In this document: in pieces, positions 19,913 to 30,862 of the stretch | Numbering within the stretch: position 1 is the first letter of the stretch | Layout: every line of letters starts with the position of its first letter | NCBI GenBank assembly: GCA_963790065.1 | Contig: CAWBNK010000030.1 | Coordinates: forward strand, 1-64,000 | Direction of reading: 5' to 3' | DNA length: 64,000 bases | Origin: Palsa-504 sp963790065 | Lineage (GTDB): Bacteria; Actinomycetota; Actinomycetes; Streptosporangiales; Streptosporangiaceae | Notes under the pieces: model-generated | The model's input: only the letters and a program-made list of their open reading frames with translations | Told to the model about the DNA's origin: nothing | The model's database searches: none | Made by a program: the position numbers and the translations under genes

Positions 19913-22639
19913 ATGAGCGCCGAGCGTGAGCGGGTAGCGGAATTCGGCAAGCTCGAGAACGGGCTGCGGCAGGGCGGTGACTGGTACCGGTGGGGACCGT
20001 ACGTCAGCGAGCGGCAGTGGGGGACGGTCCGCGAGGATTACAGCCCCGACGGGCAGGCCTGGGACTACCTGCCGCACGATCACGCCAGGTCCCGGGCTTA
20101 CCGGTGGGGCGAGGACGGGCTGGCCGGGTTCTGCGACGTCGAGCAGCGGCTGTGCCTGAGCCTGGCCCTGTGGAACGGCCGCGATCCGATCCTGAAGGAG
20201 CGGGCCTTCGGGCTGACCGGGGCGCAGGGCAACCACGGCGAGGACGTCAAGGAGTACTGGTGGTACCTGGACGCGATCCCATCTCACGCCTGGAACCGGT
20301 GGCGTTACCACTACCCGCAGGGCGCCTACCCCTATGAGGACCTGATCCGGACCAACGCGGCGCGGGACCGGCACCAGCCCGAGTACGAGCTGCTCGACAC
20401 CGGGGCCTTCGACGGCGGCAAGTACTGGATCACCGAGGTGCATTACGCCAAGGCGGATCCCGACGACGTGCTGATGGAGATCTCGATCACCAACGCGGGC
20501 CCGGACACGCAGACCCTGCACGTGCTGCCGACGGCCTGGTTCCGCAACACCTGGTCCTGGGGCGACGACGGGGAGCCCAAGCCGGCGCTGCACGCCGCGG
20601 CCGACAGCGGGTACGACACGGCCGCGGCCATCGTCGCCCACCCGTTCTGCGGCGAGATGGAGCTGATCGCCGCGGCTGGGCCGGACGGCACGGCGCCGAC
20701 CGTACTGTTCTGCGAGAACGAGACGAACACCCAGCGCCTGTTCGGCGCGACGCCGGTCACGCCTTATCCGAAGGACGGCATCAACGACCACGTGATCAGC
20801 GGGGCCGCCACCGTCAACCCGGACCGGACCGGCACCAAGTGCGCCTTCTGGTACCAGCTCACGCTGGCCGGCGGTGCCTCCGCGGAGCTACGGCTGCGGC
20901 TGCGGCCGCAGCCAGCCGCCGATCAGGCGGGCGATCCCCTGGGCCCGGGCTTCGCGCAGGTCATGGCGGCCCGCCGGGCTGAGGCCGACGAGTTCTACGC
21001 CGAGCTGACGCCCCGGGAGGCCAGCGAGGATGAGGCGATGGTGATGCGGCAGGCCTTCGCCGGGCTGCTGTGGAGCAAGCAGCTGTTCTACTACGACGTA
21101 GCCCGCTGGCTAGACGGCGACCCGGGCCAGCCGGTCCCGCCCGCGCAGCGGCTGACCGGGCGCAACAGCCGGTGGCGCAGCTTCGATGCCTTCGACATCA
21201 TGTCGATGCCGGACAAGTGGGAGTACCCCTGGTTCGCCGCCTGGGACCTGGCCTTCCACACCGTGGCGCTGGCGCACGTGGACCCCGCGTTCGCCAAGTA
21301 TCAGCTGATCCTGCTGTGCCGGGAGTGGTTCCAGAACCCCAACGGGGCGCTCCCGGCCTACGAATGGGACTTCTCCGACGTGAACCCCCCGGTCCAGGCC
21401 TGGGCGGCGCTCGAGGTGTTCGCCATCGACGAGGGCCGTGACCTGGAGTTCCTGTCCCGGGTGTTCGACAAGCTGCTGATCAACTTCACCTGGTGGGTCA
21501 ACCTGGAGGACGCCGGCGGGCGGAACGTGTTCGAGGGCGGCTTCCTGGGCCTGGACAACATCGGCCCGCTGGACCGCTCGCACCTGCCGGTCGGCGGCCT
21601 CCTGGAGCAGTCCGACGCCACCGGCTGGATGGGGTTCTACGCCATCAACCTGTGCACCATCGCCGCGGTGCTTGACATGACCAGGCAGCGGCCCGCCGCC
21701 GACCTGATCCTGAAGTTCGTCGAGCACTTCGCGGCCATCCGCGATGCGCTGACCAGCCAGGGCCTGTGGGACGAGACCGACGGCCTCTACTACGACCGGC
21801 TGGTCACGCCGTCCGGGACCCAGGTGCCGGTCAAAGTCCGCTCGATGGTGAGCATGATCCCGGGGCTGGCCGCCGCGGTCATCGACGAGGAAGACGTGCA
21901 GCGGGCCCTGATCGTGGGCAAGCGGTTCGCCGACCTGCTGGGCCGCGAGGGCATGGCCGACCCGGCTGTCATGCAGGACCGCGGCATGCTGCGCGGAGCG
22001 CCGGGTGACCGCAAGCTGCTGCTGTCGCTGGCCGGCCCGGGAAAGCTGGAGCGGCTGCTGACCCGGCTGTTCGACGAGAACGAATTCCTGTCCCCGCACG
22101 GGCTGCGGGCCCTGTCGGCCTACCACCGGGACCACCCGTACCAGATCCAGGTCGAAGGCATTACGGCCAGCATCGACTACGAGCCCGCCGAGTCCACCAC
22201 GCCCCTGTTCGGCGGGAACTCCAACTGGCGCGGGCCGGTCTGGTTCCCGCTCAACTACCTGATCATCAGCGTCCTGGAGCGCTACCACCGGTTCCTGGGC
22301 GACGAGTTCACCATCGAGTACCCGGCCGGATCCGGCACCCGGCTGGCCCTGGACAAGATCGCCGCCGACCTGCAGGACCGGCTTATCTCCCTGTTCACCC
22401 GGGGCCCGGACGGCAGGCGGGCCTGCTTCGGCGGGACCGAGTTGATGCAGAACGATCCCGCCTGGCGGGACAACCTGATCTTCGGCGAGTACTTCAACGG
22501 CGACAACGGCGCCGCGCTCGGCGCCTCGCACCAGACCGGCTGGACCGGCCTGATCGCCGACGTGATCCGCCGCCGCCACGGCCAGGTCCGCTCCGTCGCC
22601 GAGATCATCAGCCTGGTCAGCCAGGACGCCCGTATGTAG
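19913..22639 (+). CDS. GH63-like glucosidase family protein
   Basis: A 908-aa protein of the glycoside hydrolase family 63-like group (mannosylglycerate hydrolase/alpha-glucosidase related) that actinobacteria often carry. The N-terminal beta domain includes WGPYVSERQWGTVREDYSPDGQAWDYLPHDHARSRAYRWGEDG. The C-terminal half is an (alpha/alpha)6 barrel: WSKQLFYYDVARWLDGDP, DKWEYPWFAAWDLAFHTVALAHVDP, ALPAYEWDFSDVNPP and NWRGPVWFPLNYLI, the usual acidic catalytic sites being in WDLAFH and YEWDF. No signal peptide, so it acts on intracellular glucosides. ATG 19913 follows CAGGAGG by 5 nt. No transport genes flank it. Confidence 0.88.
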   Translation: MSAERERVAEFGKLENGLRQGGDWYRWGPYVSERQWGTVREDYSPDGQAWDYLPHDHARSRAYRWGEDGLAGFCDVEQRLCLSLALWNGRDPILKERAFGLTGAQGNHGEDVKEYWWYLDAIPSHAWNRWRYHYPQGAYPYEDLIRTNAARDRHQPEYELLDTGAFDGGKYWITEVHYAKADPDDVLMEISITNAGPDTQTLHVLPTAWFRNTWSWGDDGEPKPALHAAADSGYDTAAAIVAHPFCGEMELIAAAGPDGTAPTVLFCENETNTQRLFGATPVTPYPKDGINDHVISGAATVNPDRTGTKCAFWYQLTLAGGASAELRLRLRPQPAADQAGDPLGPGFAQVMAARRAEADEFYAELTPREASEDEAMVMRQAFAGLLWSKQLFYYDVARWLDGDPGQPVPPAQRLTGRNSRWRSFDAFDIMSMPDKWEYPWFAAWDLAFHTVALAHVDPAFAKYQLILLCREWFQNPNGALPAYEWDFSDVNPPVQAWAALEVFAIDEGRDLEFLSRVFDKLLINFTWWVNLEDAGGRNVFEGGFLGLDNIGPLDRSHLPVGGLLEQSDATGWMGFYAINLCTIAAVLDMTRQRPAADLILKFVEHFAAIRDALTSQGLWDETDGLYYDRLVTPSGTQVPVKVRSMVSMIPGLAAAVIDEEDVQRALIVGKRFADLLGREGMADPAVMQDRGMLRGAPGDRKLLLSLAGPGKLERLLTRLFDENEFLSPHGLRALSAYHRDHPYQIQVEGITASIDYEPAESTTPLFGGNSNWRGPVWFPLNYLIISVLERYHRFLGDEFTIEYPAGSGTRLALDKIAADLQDRLISLFTRGPDGRRACFGGTELMQNDPAWRDNLIFGEYFNGDNGAALGASHQTGWTGLIADVIRRRHGQVRSVAEIISLVSQDARM

Positions 22640-22661
22640 CAGGCCCGGAGCGTTACCTGGC

Positions 22662-22973
22662 TTAGTCCGCCGCGGGAGCGGCACCTCGCCGGACCAGGCG
22701 AACCTTGGCGTTCGGGTGGTCCCGCCAGGTGCTCGCGCCCGTCGCCGCCGCGGTCTTGGCCTGCTCCCACTTGAGCCTGGCCAGCTCGCTGGGCGGCGTC
22801 TCGAGCTCCTGGATCCAGGCCCGGGTCGCGGCCACCAGGTGCGTACCGGCCACGGCCAGGCCCGCGAAGGCGACCACGGCCCCGATCCCGATCAAGATTC
22901 CGCCGGTGATGAGCGGCCCGGAATTCACCTGCGGCCACGATCCGGCCGACTGGGTCTCCACGTCATTAGCCAT
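22662..22973 (-). CDS. Small single-pass membrane protein
   Basis: A 103-aa protein with a hydrophobic segment (PLITGGILIGIGAVVAFAGLAVAGTHLVAA, about residues 22-50) between a short polar N-terminus and an amphipathic helical, basic tail (ATRAWIQELETPPSELARLKWEQAKTAAATGASTWRDHPN). The W-I-Q-E-L-E-x-P and W-E-Q-A pattern is common in small actinobacterial membrane proteins of unknown function. The long upstream extension of the frame is discarded. Convergent with the glucosidase; the last bases are 22 bp apart. Confidence 0.65.
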   Translation of the reverse strand: MANDVETQSAGSWPQVNSGPLITGGILIGIGAVVAFAGLAVAGTHLVAATRAWIQELETPPSELARLKWEQAKTAAATGASTWRDHPNAKVRLVRRGAAPAAD

Positions 22974-23165
22974 AGCGCCGTCCCGATGTCCGCGTGCCTG
23001 CCAGGGCACGGCCGAGTACTTGGGTGGCACCAGCCTATGCCCGGGCCTCGCGCGAGCCGCGGGCGGAGCCGGCCACGTTTCCCGGCCGCGGTCGCGGGGC
23101 AGGCCTCCGGCAGGGCCCCGGTTTCGGGGCTCACGGGGGGATGTGATTACGGGCAAGATAGTTGT

Positions 23166-23182
23166 TGGCGGCACGGCCGCCA
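23166..23182 (+). promoter_or_regulatory. Short perfect hairpin upstream of the SigE-type gene
   Basis: TGGCGGC (23166-23172) pairs with GCCGCCA (23176-23182) around a 3-nt loop, 74 bp before the sigma factor start. It could form in the leader RNA or serve as an operator. Confidence 0.35.
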
Positions 23183-23808
23183 GCGACTCTCATTACTGAG
23201 CGGGCGGAAAGGACGGGCCCGCGGAACACGGCCAGCCGGAGGGAGGCGCGCCGGAATGCGCAGGGCCCGGCAGCTCCAGGGGGTCCGAGGGGACCACGGG
23301 ACCCGAGGAGACCAGAGCGTCCGAGGGGACGGTCTGGACGCTGACCACAGCCTGACCACGCTGTACATGACGCACTACGGGCCCCTGGTCCGGGTCGCCG
23401 CGCTGCTGGTCCAGGACCTGACCGCGGCCGAGGAGATCGTGCAGGACTCGTTCGTGGCCGCGCACGCCGCCTGGCGGCGGCGGCCGGACGCCGACTACGC
23501 GCTGGCCTGCCTGCACCGCTGCGTGGTCGACCGATCCCGGGCGGTGCTGCGAGGGCGGATGGGCGCGGGCCCGCCCCCGGCCGACCGGGCGGCTGCCTTG
23601 CGCGAAGCCAGCGCCGGGCTGGGCAGTTCGGCGTTCATCTGGGCGCTGTGGGCGCTGCCGGCCCGGCAGCGCGAGGTCGTCGTGCTGCGTTACTTCGCCG
23701 ACCTGCCGGATACCCAGGTCGCCGCGGCCACCGGGATCAGCCCGGGCGCGGTCAAGATCCATACGGCCCGGGCCATGTCGTCGCTGCAAGCCGGACTCGA
23801 GGGTCCGG

Positions 23809-25360
<1,552 letters not shown>

Positions 25361-25427
25361 GCACTCTTATAGCACGCGACCCTCAGCGGCCATAGGCTCC
25401 ATGCGCGACCTGATTGGGTGAGGTGTG

Positions 25428-27143
25428 ATGCCGGAAGACCTGTATGAGTTCCTGCCGGGCGCCGGGGGCGGGCTGGCCCGGGTCCGGCTGCGTGGTCGTG
25501 CGGTGCTGGCCACGCCGCTGCTGAACCAGGGTACGGCGTTCACGCCGCCCGAGCGGGACGCACTCGGGCTGACCGGCCTGCTGCCGGACGGGGTGTCCAC
25601 CATCGACAGGCAGCTGCACCGGGTCTACGCGCAGTACCTGCGCCAGCCGGGCGACCTGGCCAGGTACCTGTTCCTGTCCGGCGTGCGGGACCGGAACGAG
25701 GTGCTGTTCTACCGGCTGCTGACCGAGCACCTGGAGGAGATGCTGCCGATCGTCTACACCCCGACGGTGGGCACCGCGATCGAGCGGTACAGCCTGGAGT
25801 TCGGCCGCCCGCGCGGCGTGTACCTGTCGGTCAATCATCCGGATCAGGTCGAGACGGCCCTGCTCAACTACGGGCTGGGAGCCGACGACGTGGACCTGAT
25901 CGTGGCGACCGACTCCGAGGGCATCCTGGGTATCGGCGACTGGGGAGTCGGCGGCATCGCGATCGCGATCGGGAAGCTGGCCCTGTACACCGCGGCCGCC
26001 GGGCTGCATCCGGCGCGGGCCATCCCGGTCGTGCTGGACGTAGGCACCGACAACCCGGAACTGCTGGATGAGGAGATGTACCTGGGCAACAGGCACCCGC
26101 GGGTGCGCGACGAGCGCTACGACGACCTGATCGACGCCTACGTCACCACCGCCACCCGGGTGTTCCCGCAGGCCATGCTGCACTGGGAGGACTTCGGCGT
26201 GGCCAACGCCCACCGCATCCTGACCAAGTACGCCGGGTCCTGCTGCACCTTCAACGACGACATGCAGGGCACGGCGGCCACGGTGCTGGCCGCCGCGCTG
26301 AGCGCGGCCCGGGCCGCGGGGACCCGGATGCGAGACCAGCGGATCGTCATCTACGGCGCCGGCACCGCCGGCACCGGGATCGCGGACATGCTGCGGCAGG
26401 CCATGATCGACGACGGGCTGACGGCCGACGAAGCGGCCCGCAGCTTCTCCGCGCTGGACCGCATGGGCCTGCTGACCAGTGACTACCCGGGGATCGTGCG
26501 GGATTTCCAGGTGCCCTACGTCCGGCCCGCCGCCGAGGTGGCCGACTGGCGGCGGGACGCGGAAGGACGCATCGGCCTGGCCGAGGTGGTCGAGCGGACC
26601 CGGCCGACCATGCTGATCGGGACCTCGACCCAGCCGGGCGCCTTCACCGAGGCGATCGTCACCGAGATGGCCGCCCACGTGGCCCGGCCGGTCATCATGC
26701 CGCTGTCGAACCCGACCTCGCACGCCGAGGCCCGGCCCGCCGACCTCATCGCCTGGACCGGCGGGCGGGCGCTGATCGCCACCGGCAGCCCGTTTGAGCC
26801 GGTCGTATACCAGGGCGTCAGCTACCAGATCGCCCAGGCGAACAACGCGCTCATCTTCCCCGGCCTGGGCCTCGGGGTGACCGTGGCCCGGGCCCGGCGG
26901 GTCAGCGACGGGATGCTGGTCGCCGCGGCCGACGCGCTGGCCGGCCTGTCTGACGCCGGAGCGCCGGGCGCGGGCGTGCTGCCCTCGGTCACCAGCCTGC
27001 GGGCCACCTCAGCCGCGGTGGCAGCCGCCGTGTCCCAGGCCGCGGACCGCGAGGGCCTGGCCGGCGTCCGGCTGACCGATCCCGTCCGTCAGGTCCGCGA
27101 GGCCATGTGGGAGCCCGACTACCCCCGCGTCGAAGCCGTCTAA
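25428..27143 (+). CDS. NAD-dependent malic enzyme (malate dehydrogenase, decarboxylating)
   Basis: A 571-aa enzyme of the large SfcA/MaeA type, converting malate to pyruvate and CO2, linking the TCA cycle with pyruvate and reducing power. Signature elements: FLSGVRDRNEVLFYRLL, LPIVYTPTVGTAIE (active-site tyrosine region), VDLIVATDSEGILGIGDWGVGG, HWEDFGVANAHRILTKYAGSCCTFNDDMQGTAA (catalytic lysine and metal-binding acids) and the nucleotide loop IYGAGTAGTGIA. Length agrees with the family. GTG 25425 one codon earlier is possible; GGGTGAGG precedes. It is divergent from the acyl-CoA ligase with a 67-bp gap. Confidence 0.93.
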   Translation: MPEDLYEFLPGAGGGLARVRLRGRAVLATPLLNQGTAFTPPERDALGLTGLLPDGVSTIDRQLHRVYAQYLRQPGDLARYLFLSGVRDRNEVLFYRLLTEHLEEMLPIVYTPTVGTAIERYSLEFGRPRGVYLSVNHPDQVETALLNYGLGADDVDLIVATDSEGILGIGDWGVGGIAIAIGKLALYTAAAGLHPARAIPVVLDVGTDNPELLDEEMYLGNRHPRVRDERYDDLIDAYVTTATRVFPQAMLHWEDFGVANAHRILTKYAGSCCTFNDDMQGTAATVLAAALSAARAAGTRMRDQRIVIYGAGTAGTGIADMLRQAMIDDGLTADEAARSFSALDRMGLLTSDYPGIVRDFQVPYVRPAAEVADWRRDAEGRIGLAEVVERTRPTMLIGTSTQPGAFTEAIVTEMAAHVARPVIMPLSNPTSHAEARPADLIAWTGGRALIATGSPFEPVVYQGVSYQIAQANNALIFPGLGLGVTVARARRVSDGMLVAAADALAGLSDAGAPGAGVLPSVTSLRATSAAVAAAVSQAADREGLAGVRLTDPVRQVREAMWEPDYPRVEAV

Positions 27144-27180
27144 CGCGAGGCGGGAACCACGGCCCGTTCGGCCTAAGAAA

Positions 27181-29307
27181 TCAATCCCGGTGCGTCCGTG
27201 TGGGGATCGGGGTCGGTGACGGGGTCACCGTCGGTGAGGGGGACGCGGTCGGAGTCGCGGTGGGAGTCGGCGTTGGTGTCGGCGTCGGCGTCGGCGTCGG
27301 GGTGGGAGCCGGGACCTGGCAGGAGGGGTTGGCGTTGTTGGCCGCGTCGGCCACGTCGAAGTCGCCGTAGCCGTTGAGGACGCCGTCCCCGCCGGACCAC
27401 TGCCACAGCAGGTGGCAGGCGGCCAGCTCGCCGGCGAACCACTGCGCGCTGGCGTGCTGGGAAGAGAACCCGTTCGGGAAGGTCAGCTGGCCCTGCTCGT
27501 TGACATAGGTCCACTCGGCGGTGTTGCTGAGCTTCTCGCTGCCGAAGATGCCGGTCCACGAGCCATAGGAGTCACCGCCCGCGGAGTACACGCCGGCCTG
27601 GTAGGGCGAGTGCTGGTCGATGTAGGCCGAGAAGCCCTGCCAGGTGGCGTAGTCCACGTTCGCCGGGATGTAGGAGGCCTTGACCGTGCTGCCGCACGGG
27701 CCGTTCCACACGGTGTTCCAGCCGTCCCCGTCCGGCGGGACGCCGTTGTTCTCGATGTCCATGAAGATGTAGCGGAAGCCGAGGACGTCGCCGCCCACGT
27801 CGGCGATGGCCTGCTTGGCCTGCTGCGCGCCCCAGGCGGTGGCTTCGGCGACGGACCCGTTGTAGTGCGGGTCACGGCCAGGGCCGGCCGCGAACCAGTA
27901 GACGGAGGCACCGAGGCCGGTGTGGTAGTTGACGAAATTGTCGGTGGCCATGTTGTAGTTCGATTGATCCCAGGCCAGGCCGCTGGTGGTGCAGCCTTGC
28001 CAGTGCCAGAACGCGCCGATCTCCCCGATGTACTCACCGTAGGTGCCGGACGTGCCGTTGCTGCAGCTGCCGTCGGGCTCGGTATACGGGCCGTGGCCGC
28101 AGGCGGTGGGGGCGGCGCTGTCCGTGCCCTGGTAGTAGCCGGTGCCGGTGGGCTGGGCCGCCCCGCTGGTGGCGGCGGCCAGCGCGCTGCGGGCGATGCT
28201 CGTGACCAGGTCGCCGGGCCGGGTGGGCAGGAACGACAGGACCCGCGGCGCGCCGCAGATGCGCACCGGCGTGCCGAGCCGGGCGGGGCGGCCCGCGCCG
28301 CCGGCCGTCGTGGCCGACGGGAAGATGGTCACCGAGGTCACCGGCCGGCAGGCCTGGGCGGATGTTCCGGCCGCGAAGACGGCGAAGGACACCGACGTGC
28401 CGGGGTGCAAGGTCAGCGCCGTGCTCTGCTTCGGGCCGCGCTCGTAGGTGGTCAGCAGCGACTTCTCGGCCTGGACGGCGGCGGTGTCGGGGAAGATCTT
28501 GGCCACCTGGCTGGCGCCGCCCGCCTCGTCAAGCCGGACCGTGGGCCAGCCGCCGGGCAGCACGCACGGGCCGCCCCTGGCGCTGAGCTGCAGCTCGATG
28601 ATGGCGCCGCTCTCGGAGGCCTGGACGGAGGTGACGTCGGCGGCCAGGGCCGCGCCGGTGCAGGCGGCCGGTTCGGCGGCGGAACTGGCGGGGAACGCGG
28701 GCGGGGCGGAGGAGACACCCAGCGCCTTGATCTGACTGGTCAGGGTCTGCTCGGCGTAGAAGGGGGACAGCCGCAGCTGCCCGCCCACGCAGGGGACGAA
28801 CGATCCGCCCGGCTCGGTCACGCGCACCGGATGAGCGGACCCGGGCAGGGTCAGTCCCAGCTCCCACTGGGTCACGCATCCGCGCGAGGCGGTGGGCGAC
28901 ATGGCCGTGACGACAGCGCTGCTGCCGGGCGCCAGCACCACGTCCGCGGCCGGGACCGGCGCGATATTGCTGAACGTCACGTCGCTGGTCATGGTCGCAA
29001 CGTGCTTGCCGCCGGTGGTGCTGACCTGGATCCGCGGCCAGCCGCGCAGGTAACAGGAGGTGCGGGCGGTATCGCGGAAGACGATGTTCCAGGCCCGGGT
29101 GCCCATCCCCTCGGCCGGGTCGCCCGCGATGGCGGCGGGCACGCTGATCTTCAGGTCCGCGGCCTGGCAGGCGGCCGCGCCGGCCGGGCCGGGTTTACCC
29201 GGAGCGGCCGGGCTTGCTGAGGCCGGGACAGCGGTGAGCACGGCGACGGCCACTGCGGCCGTCACCGCCCAGACCGCCCCGCGCGGCTTGAGCGGGCTTC
29301 TGGCCAT
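27181..29307 (-). CDS. Secreted protein: two DUF4232 domains, a GH25/DUF1906-like domain and a Pro-Thr tail
   Basis: A 708-aa exported protein. Sec signal peptide at residues 1-31 (AVWAVTAAVAVAVLTAVPASASP). Two DUF4232 domains follow (about 47-185 and 210-350, each with paired cysteines and the C-Y-L-R-G-W-P or C-V-L-P-G-G-W-P loop). Residues about 385-650 resemble the Rv2525c/DUF1906 glycoside-hydrolase-like fold: GEIGAFWHWQGC, LGASVYWFAAGP, YIFMDIENNG and GVYSAGGDSYGSW. The tail is Pro-Thr repeats (TPTPTPT). Likely acts on or binds cell wall or extracellular glycans. ATG 29307 follows GGAGGGG by 9 nt. Transcribed alone. Confidence 0.82.
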   Translation of the reverse strand: MARSPLKPRGAVWAVTAAVAVAVLTAVPASASPAAPGKPGPAGAAACQAADLKISVPAAIAGDPAEGMGTRAWNIVFRDTARTSCYLRGWPRIQVSTTGGKHVATMTSDVTFSNIAPVPAADVVLAPGSSAVVTAMSPTASRGCVTQWELGLTLPGSAHPVRVTEPGGSFVPCVGGQLRLSPFYAEQTLTSQIKALGVSSAPPAFPASSAAEPAACTGAALAADVTSVQASESGAIIELQLSARGGPCVLPGGWPTVRLDEAGGASQVAKIFPDTAAVQAEKSLLTTYERGPKQSTALTLHPGTSVSFAVFAAGTSAQACRPVTSVTIFPSATTAGGAGRPARLGTPVRICGAPRVLSFLPTRPGDLVTSIARSALAAATSGAAQPTGTGYYQGTDSAAPTACGHGPYTEPDGSCSNGTSGTYGEYIGEIGAFWHWQGCTTSGLAWDQSNYNMATDNFVNYHTGLGASVYWFAAGPGRDPHYNGSVAEATAWGAQQAKQAIADVGGDVLGFRYIFMDIENNGVPPDGDGWNTVWNGPCGSTVKASYIPANVDYATWQGFSAYIDQHSPYQAGVYSAGGDSYGSWTGIFGSEKLSNTAEWTYVNEQGQLTFPNGFSSQHASAQWFAGELAACHLLWQWSGGDGVLNGYGDFDVADAANNANPSCQVPAPTPTPTPTPTPTPTPTATPTASPSPTVTPSPTPIPTRTHRD
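27199..27310. repeat. Low-complexity hexamer tract coding for the Pro-Thr tail
   Basis: Runs of GTCGGC/GTCGGA/GTGGGA-type hexamers code on the minus strand for Pro-Thr/Ala-Thr repeats at the C-terminus of the secreted protein. Such tracts change length by slippage, altering the linker without changing frame. Confidence 0.6.
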
Positions 29308-29488
29308 TGTCGGGTTCCCCTCCGGCGGATTGGCGATGGCTGGCTGGCAGAGGCGGCCTGGGACGATATAGCCGAAAAGGACATCGTCCAGGGCCGCGGT
29401 GACCGGAAGTCATCTCCGGACTATCCGCCAAAAAAGGCGGTAACGGCAACGAATCGCGTCAGTGTGAACGGTCTGGGCGAACGGTCAG

Positions 29489-29716
29489 TTAATTCCGATA
29501 GTTGGTCACATATTTTTCTACTGCCTGGTGGTTGATCCCGTTTTTACCGTGTTGATTGCGTGCCGGCGAGACGACACGCCGGGAAGCCGCTCGCTTTTTT
29601 GGTGCCATCAGCGGGCATCTGGCCTGGGCAGATGAGGAATTCAGCGGTAGTAGGGGTGCCAACTGGATGCCTCTTCCTGGCATAGCGGCCGTATTTGCGG
29701 CGCGCCATTCCGGCCT
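29489..29716. other. Unrelated, lower-GC scar sequence joined to the truncated IS
   Basis: Downstream of the point where transposase similarity ends (about 29717) the DNA is visibly less GC-rich (for example runs such as CATATTTTTCTA and CCGTTTTTACC). The transposase frame continues into it for 75 codons without family resemblance. No gene was recognised here. Confidence 0.45.
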
Positions 29717-30862
29717 CGCCTTATTCGTCCGCACCTGGTCTTCCACGACGGCGTGCTCGCGGTGCAGCACGTCGATGAACTGGGCGTGGTGGCTGCCGGG
29801 CACGCCGCCGATCCCGGCGGCCGCGGGGATGTTGGTGACGATGATGGAGTACCGCCAGCCTGTGGCGCGCTCGAAGGCGGTCAGGTTCTTGGCCTGCCGG
29901 CGGGAGGGTTTGGTGCGGCGCACGATCCACCGCAGGCCATCAGGCCATCCAGCGGCCCGGCTCAGCAGGTGCGTGATCTCGGCGACGTGCTTGTCTTCTT
30001 GCACCACCCCCTCCTGGTCCACCGCGGCCTGCCACGCGGTGGCCGGCAGCAGCCCGATCGCCTGCTCATCGGCCCCGGTGATCGCCCAGCCGCAGGTGAA
30101 CAGCACGGTGCGGCACCGAGATGACAGCGACAGCAGGTGATCGATGAGCTCGTGGCTGGCGCCGGCCCCATCGACGCGGATCAGCAGCCGCGACCGCATC
30201 CGGGAGGGGATCTGCCGGATCGCCGCGGTCAGCACGGCGAGGTGGTCGGTGAAGGTGTTCGAGCCTGCGTTGCCCGGGCGCAGCAGCATCGCCAGCGACT
30301 CGGCGGTATTGGCCAGCCAGGCCCCCAGCGGATGGAAGCCATACCCGGACTTGAACGTGGGGGCGGCCCCTTCCTTGTCGCTGCGCGCAGTGATCAGCGT
30401 CGCGTCCAGGTCGATGACCAGCCAGCCCGCCAGCAGCTTCCCGGCGATGGCCAGCCACGGGAACCCGGCCGGAGTCGCGCAGATCAGCTGCCACACGTGC
30501 GCCCGGACCGCCGCCCGCACCCGGGCGATCTTGTCCAGCGTCCGGGGATCAGCCAGCTCCAGCGTCCGCCGCACCGTCGTATCCGACGGCGCGGCCCCGA
30601 ATACCGGTCCCTGATGCGCCAGCACGGCGATATCGCTCATGCTGGCCGCCCCGAGCGTGATCGCCACCGCCATCGAGACCAGCGCAACACCCCGGTCGAT
30701 CAGCGGGAACTTCCCTTTCCGGCCCAGCGCCGCGCCGAGCGCAGACGTCAGGCCGCACTGATCGGCCAGCTTGCGCAGCAGCACCGCCCCAGCATGACCG
30801 ATCAGCCCATCGGCGTCCGGAGCCACGGACAAAGCCCGGTCCCAGCGCGTATCCTTCGCCAT
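29489..30862 (-). CDS. IS1380-type transposase with a truncated and replaced C-terminus
   Basis: A 457-aa frame. Residues 1 to about 382 match IS1380 transposases: GLTSALGAALGR, LVIDLDATLITARSDKEGAAPTFKSGYGFHPLG (first acidic residue), RLLIRVDGAGAS (second) and VLHREHAVVEDQVRTNKA near residue 380 (third acid in this region). Normally roughly 80-100 further residues follow; here 75 unrelated residues replace them. The enzyme is very likely inactive. ATG 30862 is the family start. Confidence 0.85.
   Translation of the reverse strand: MAKDTRWDRALSVAPDADGLIGHAGAVLLRKLADQCGLTSALGAALGRKGKFPLIDRGVALVSMAVAITLGAASMSDIAVLAHQGPVFGAAPSDTTVRRTLELADPRTLDKIARVRAAVRAHVWQLICATPAGFPWLAIAGKLLAGWLVIDLDATLITARSDKEGAAPTFKSGYGFHPLGAWLANTAESLAMLLRPGNAGSNTFTDHLAVLTAAIRQIPSRMRSRLLIRVDGAGASHELIDHLLSLSSRCRTVLFTCGWAITGADEQAIGLLPATAWQAAVDQEGVVQEDKHVAEITHLLSRAAGWPDGLRWIVRRTKPSRRQAKNLTAFERATGWRYSIIVTNIPAAAGIGGVPGSHHAQFIDVLHREHAVVEDQVRTNKARPEWRAANTAAMPGRGIQLAPLLPLNSSSAQARCPLMAPKKRAASRRVVSPARNQHGKNGINHQAVEKYVTNYRN
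29717..30862 (-). mobile_element. IS1380-family insertion sequence remnant
   Basis: Only the region coding for about 85 percent of the transposase can be recognised. The 3' end is cut at about 29717 and joined to unrelated DNA. No terminal inverted repeats or target duplication could be identified; the left end near 30863-30960 is uncertain. The element is between a secreted protein gene and an orphan response-regulator gene. Confidence 0.8.

Noticed and set aside
21110..22684. Long minus-strand frame (524 codons) opposite the glucosidase
   Set aside because: Shadow frame; no domain, biased composition, and the plus strand is a clear GH63-like protein.
25383..26723. Minus-strand frame of 446 codons opposite malic enzyme
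   Set aside because: Shadow frame; no motif, and malic enzyme is complete on the plus strand.
27199..27310. Repetitive tract considered as a CRISPR-like or regulatory repeat array
   Set aside because: The unit is a hexamer in frame with the C-terminus of a secreted protein; no spacers exist.
29428..29443. CCGCC-AAAAAA-GGCGG hairpin upstream of the secreted protein, considered as a riboswitch (cell-wall hydrolases often carry a c-di-AMP riboswitch)
   Set aside because: Only a single short stem is seen; none of the conserved riboswitch bases could be found.
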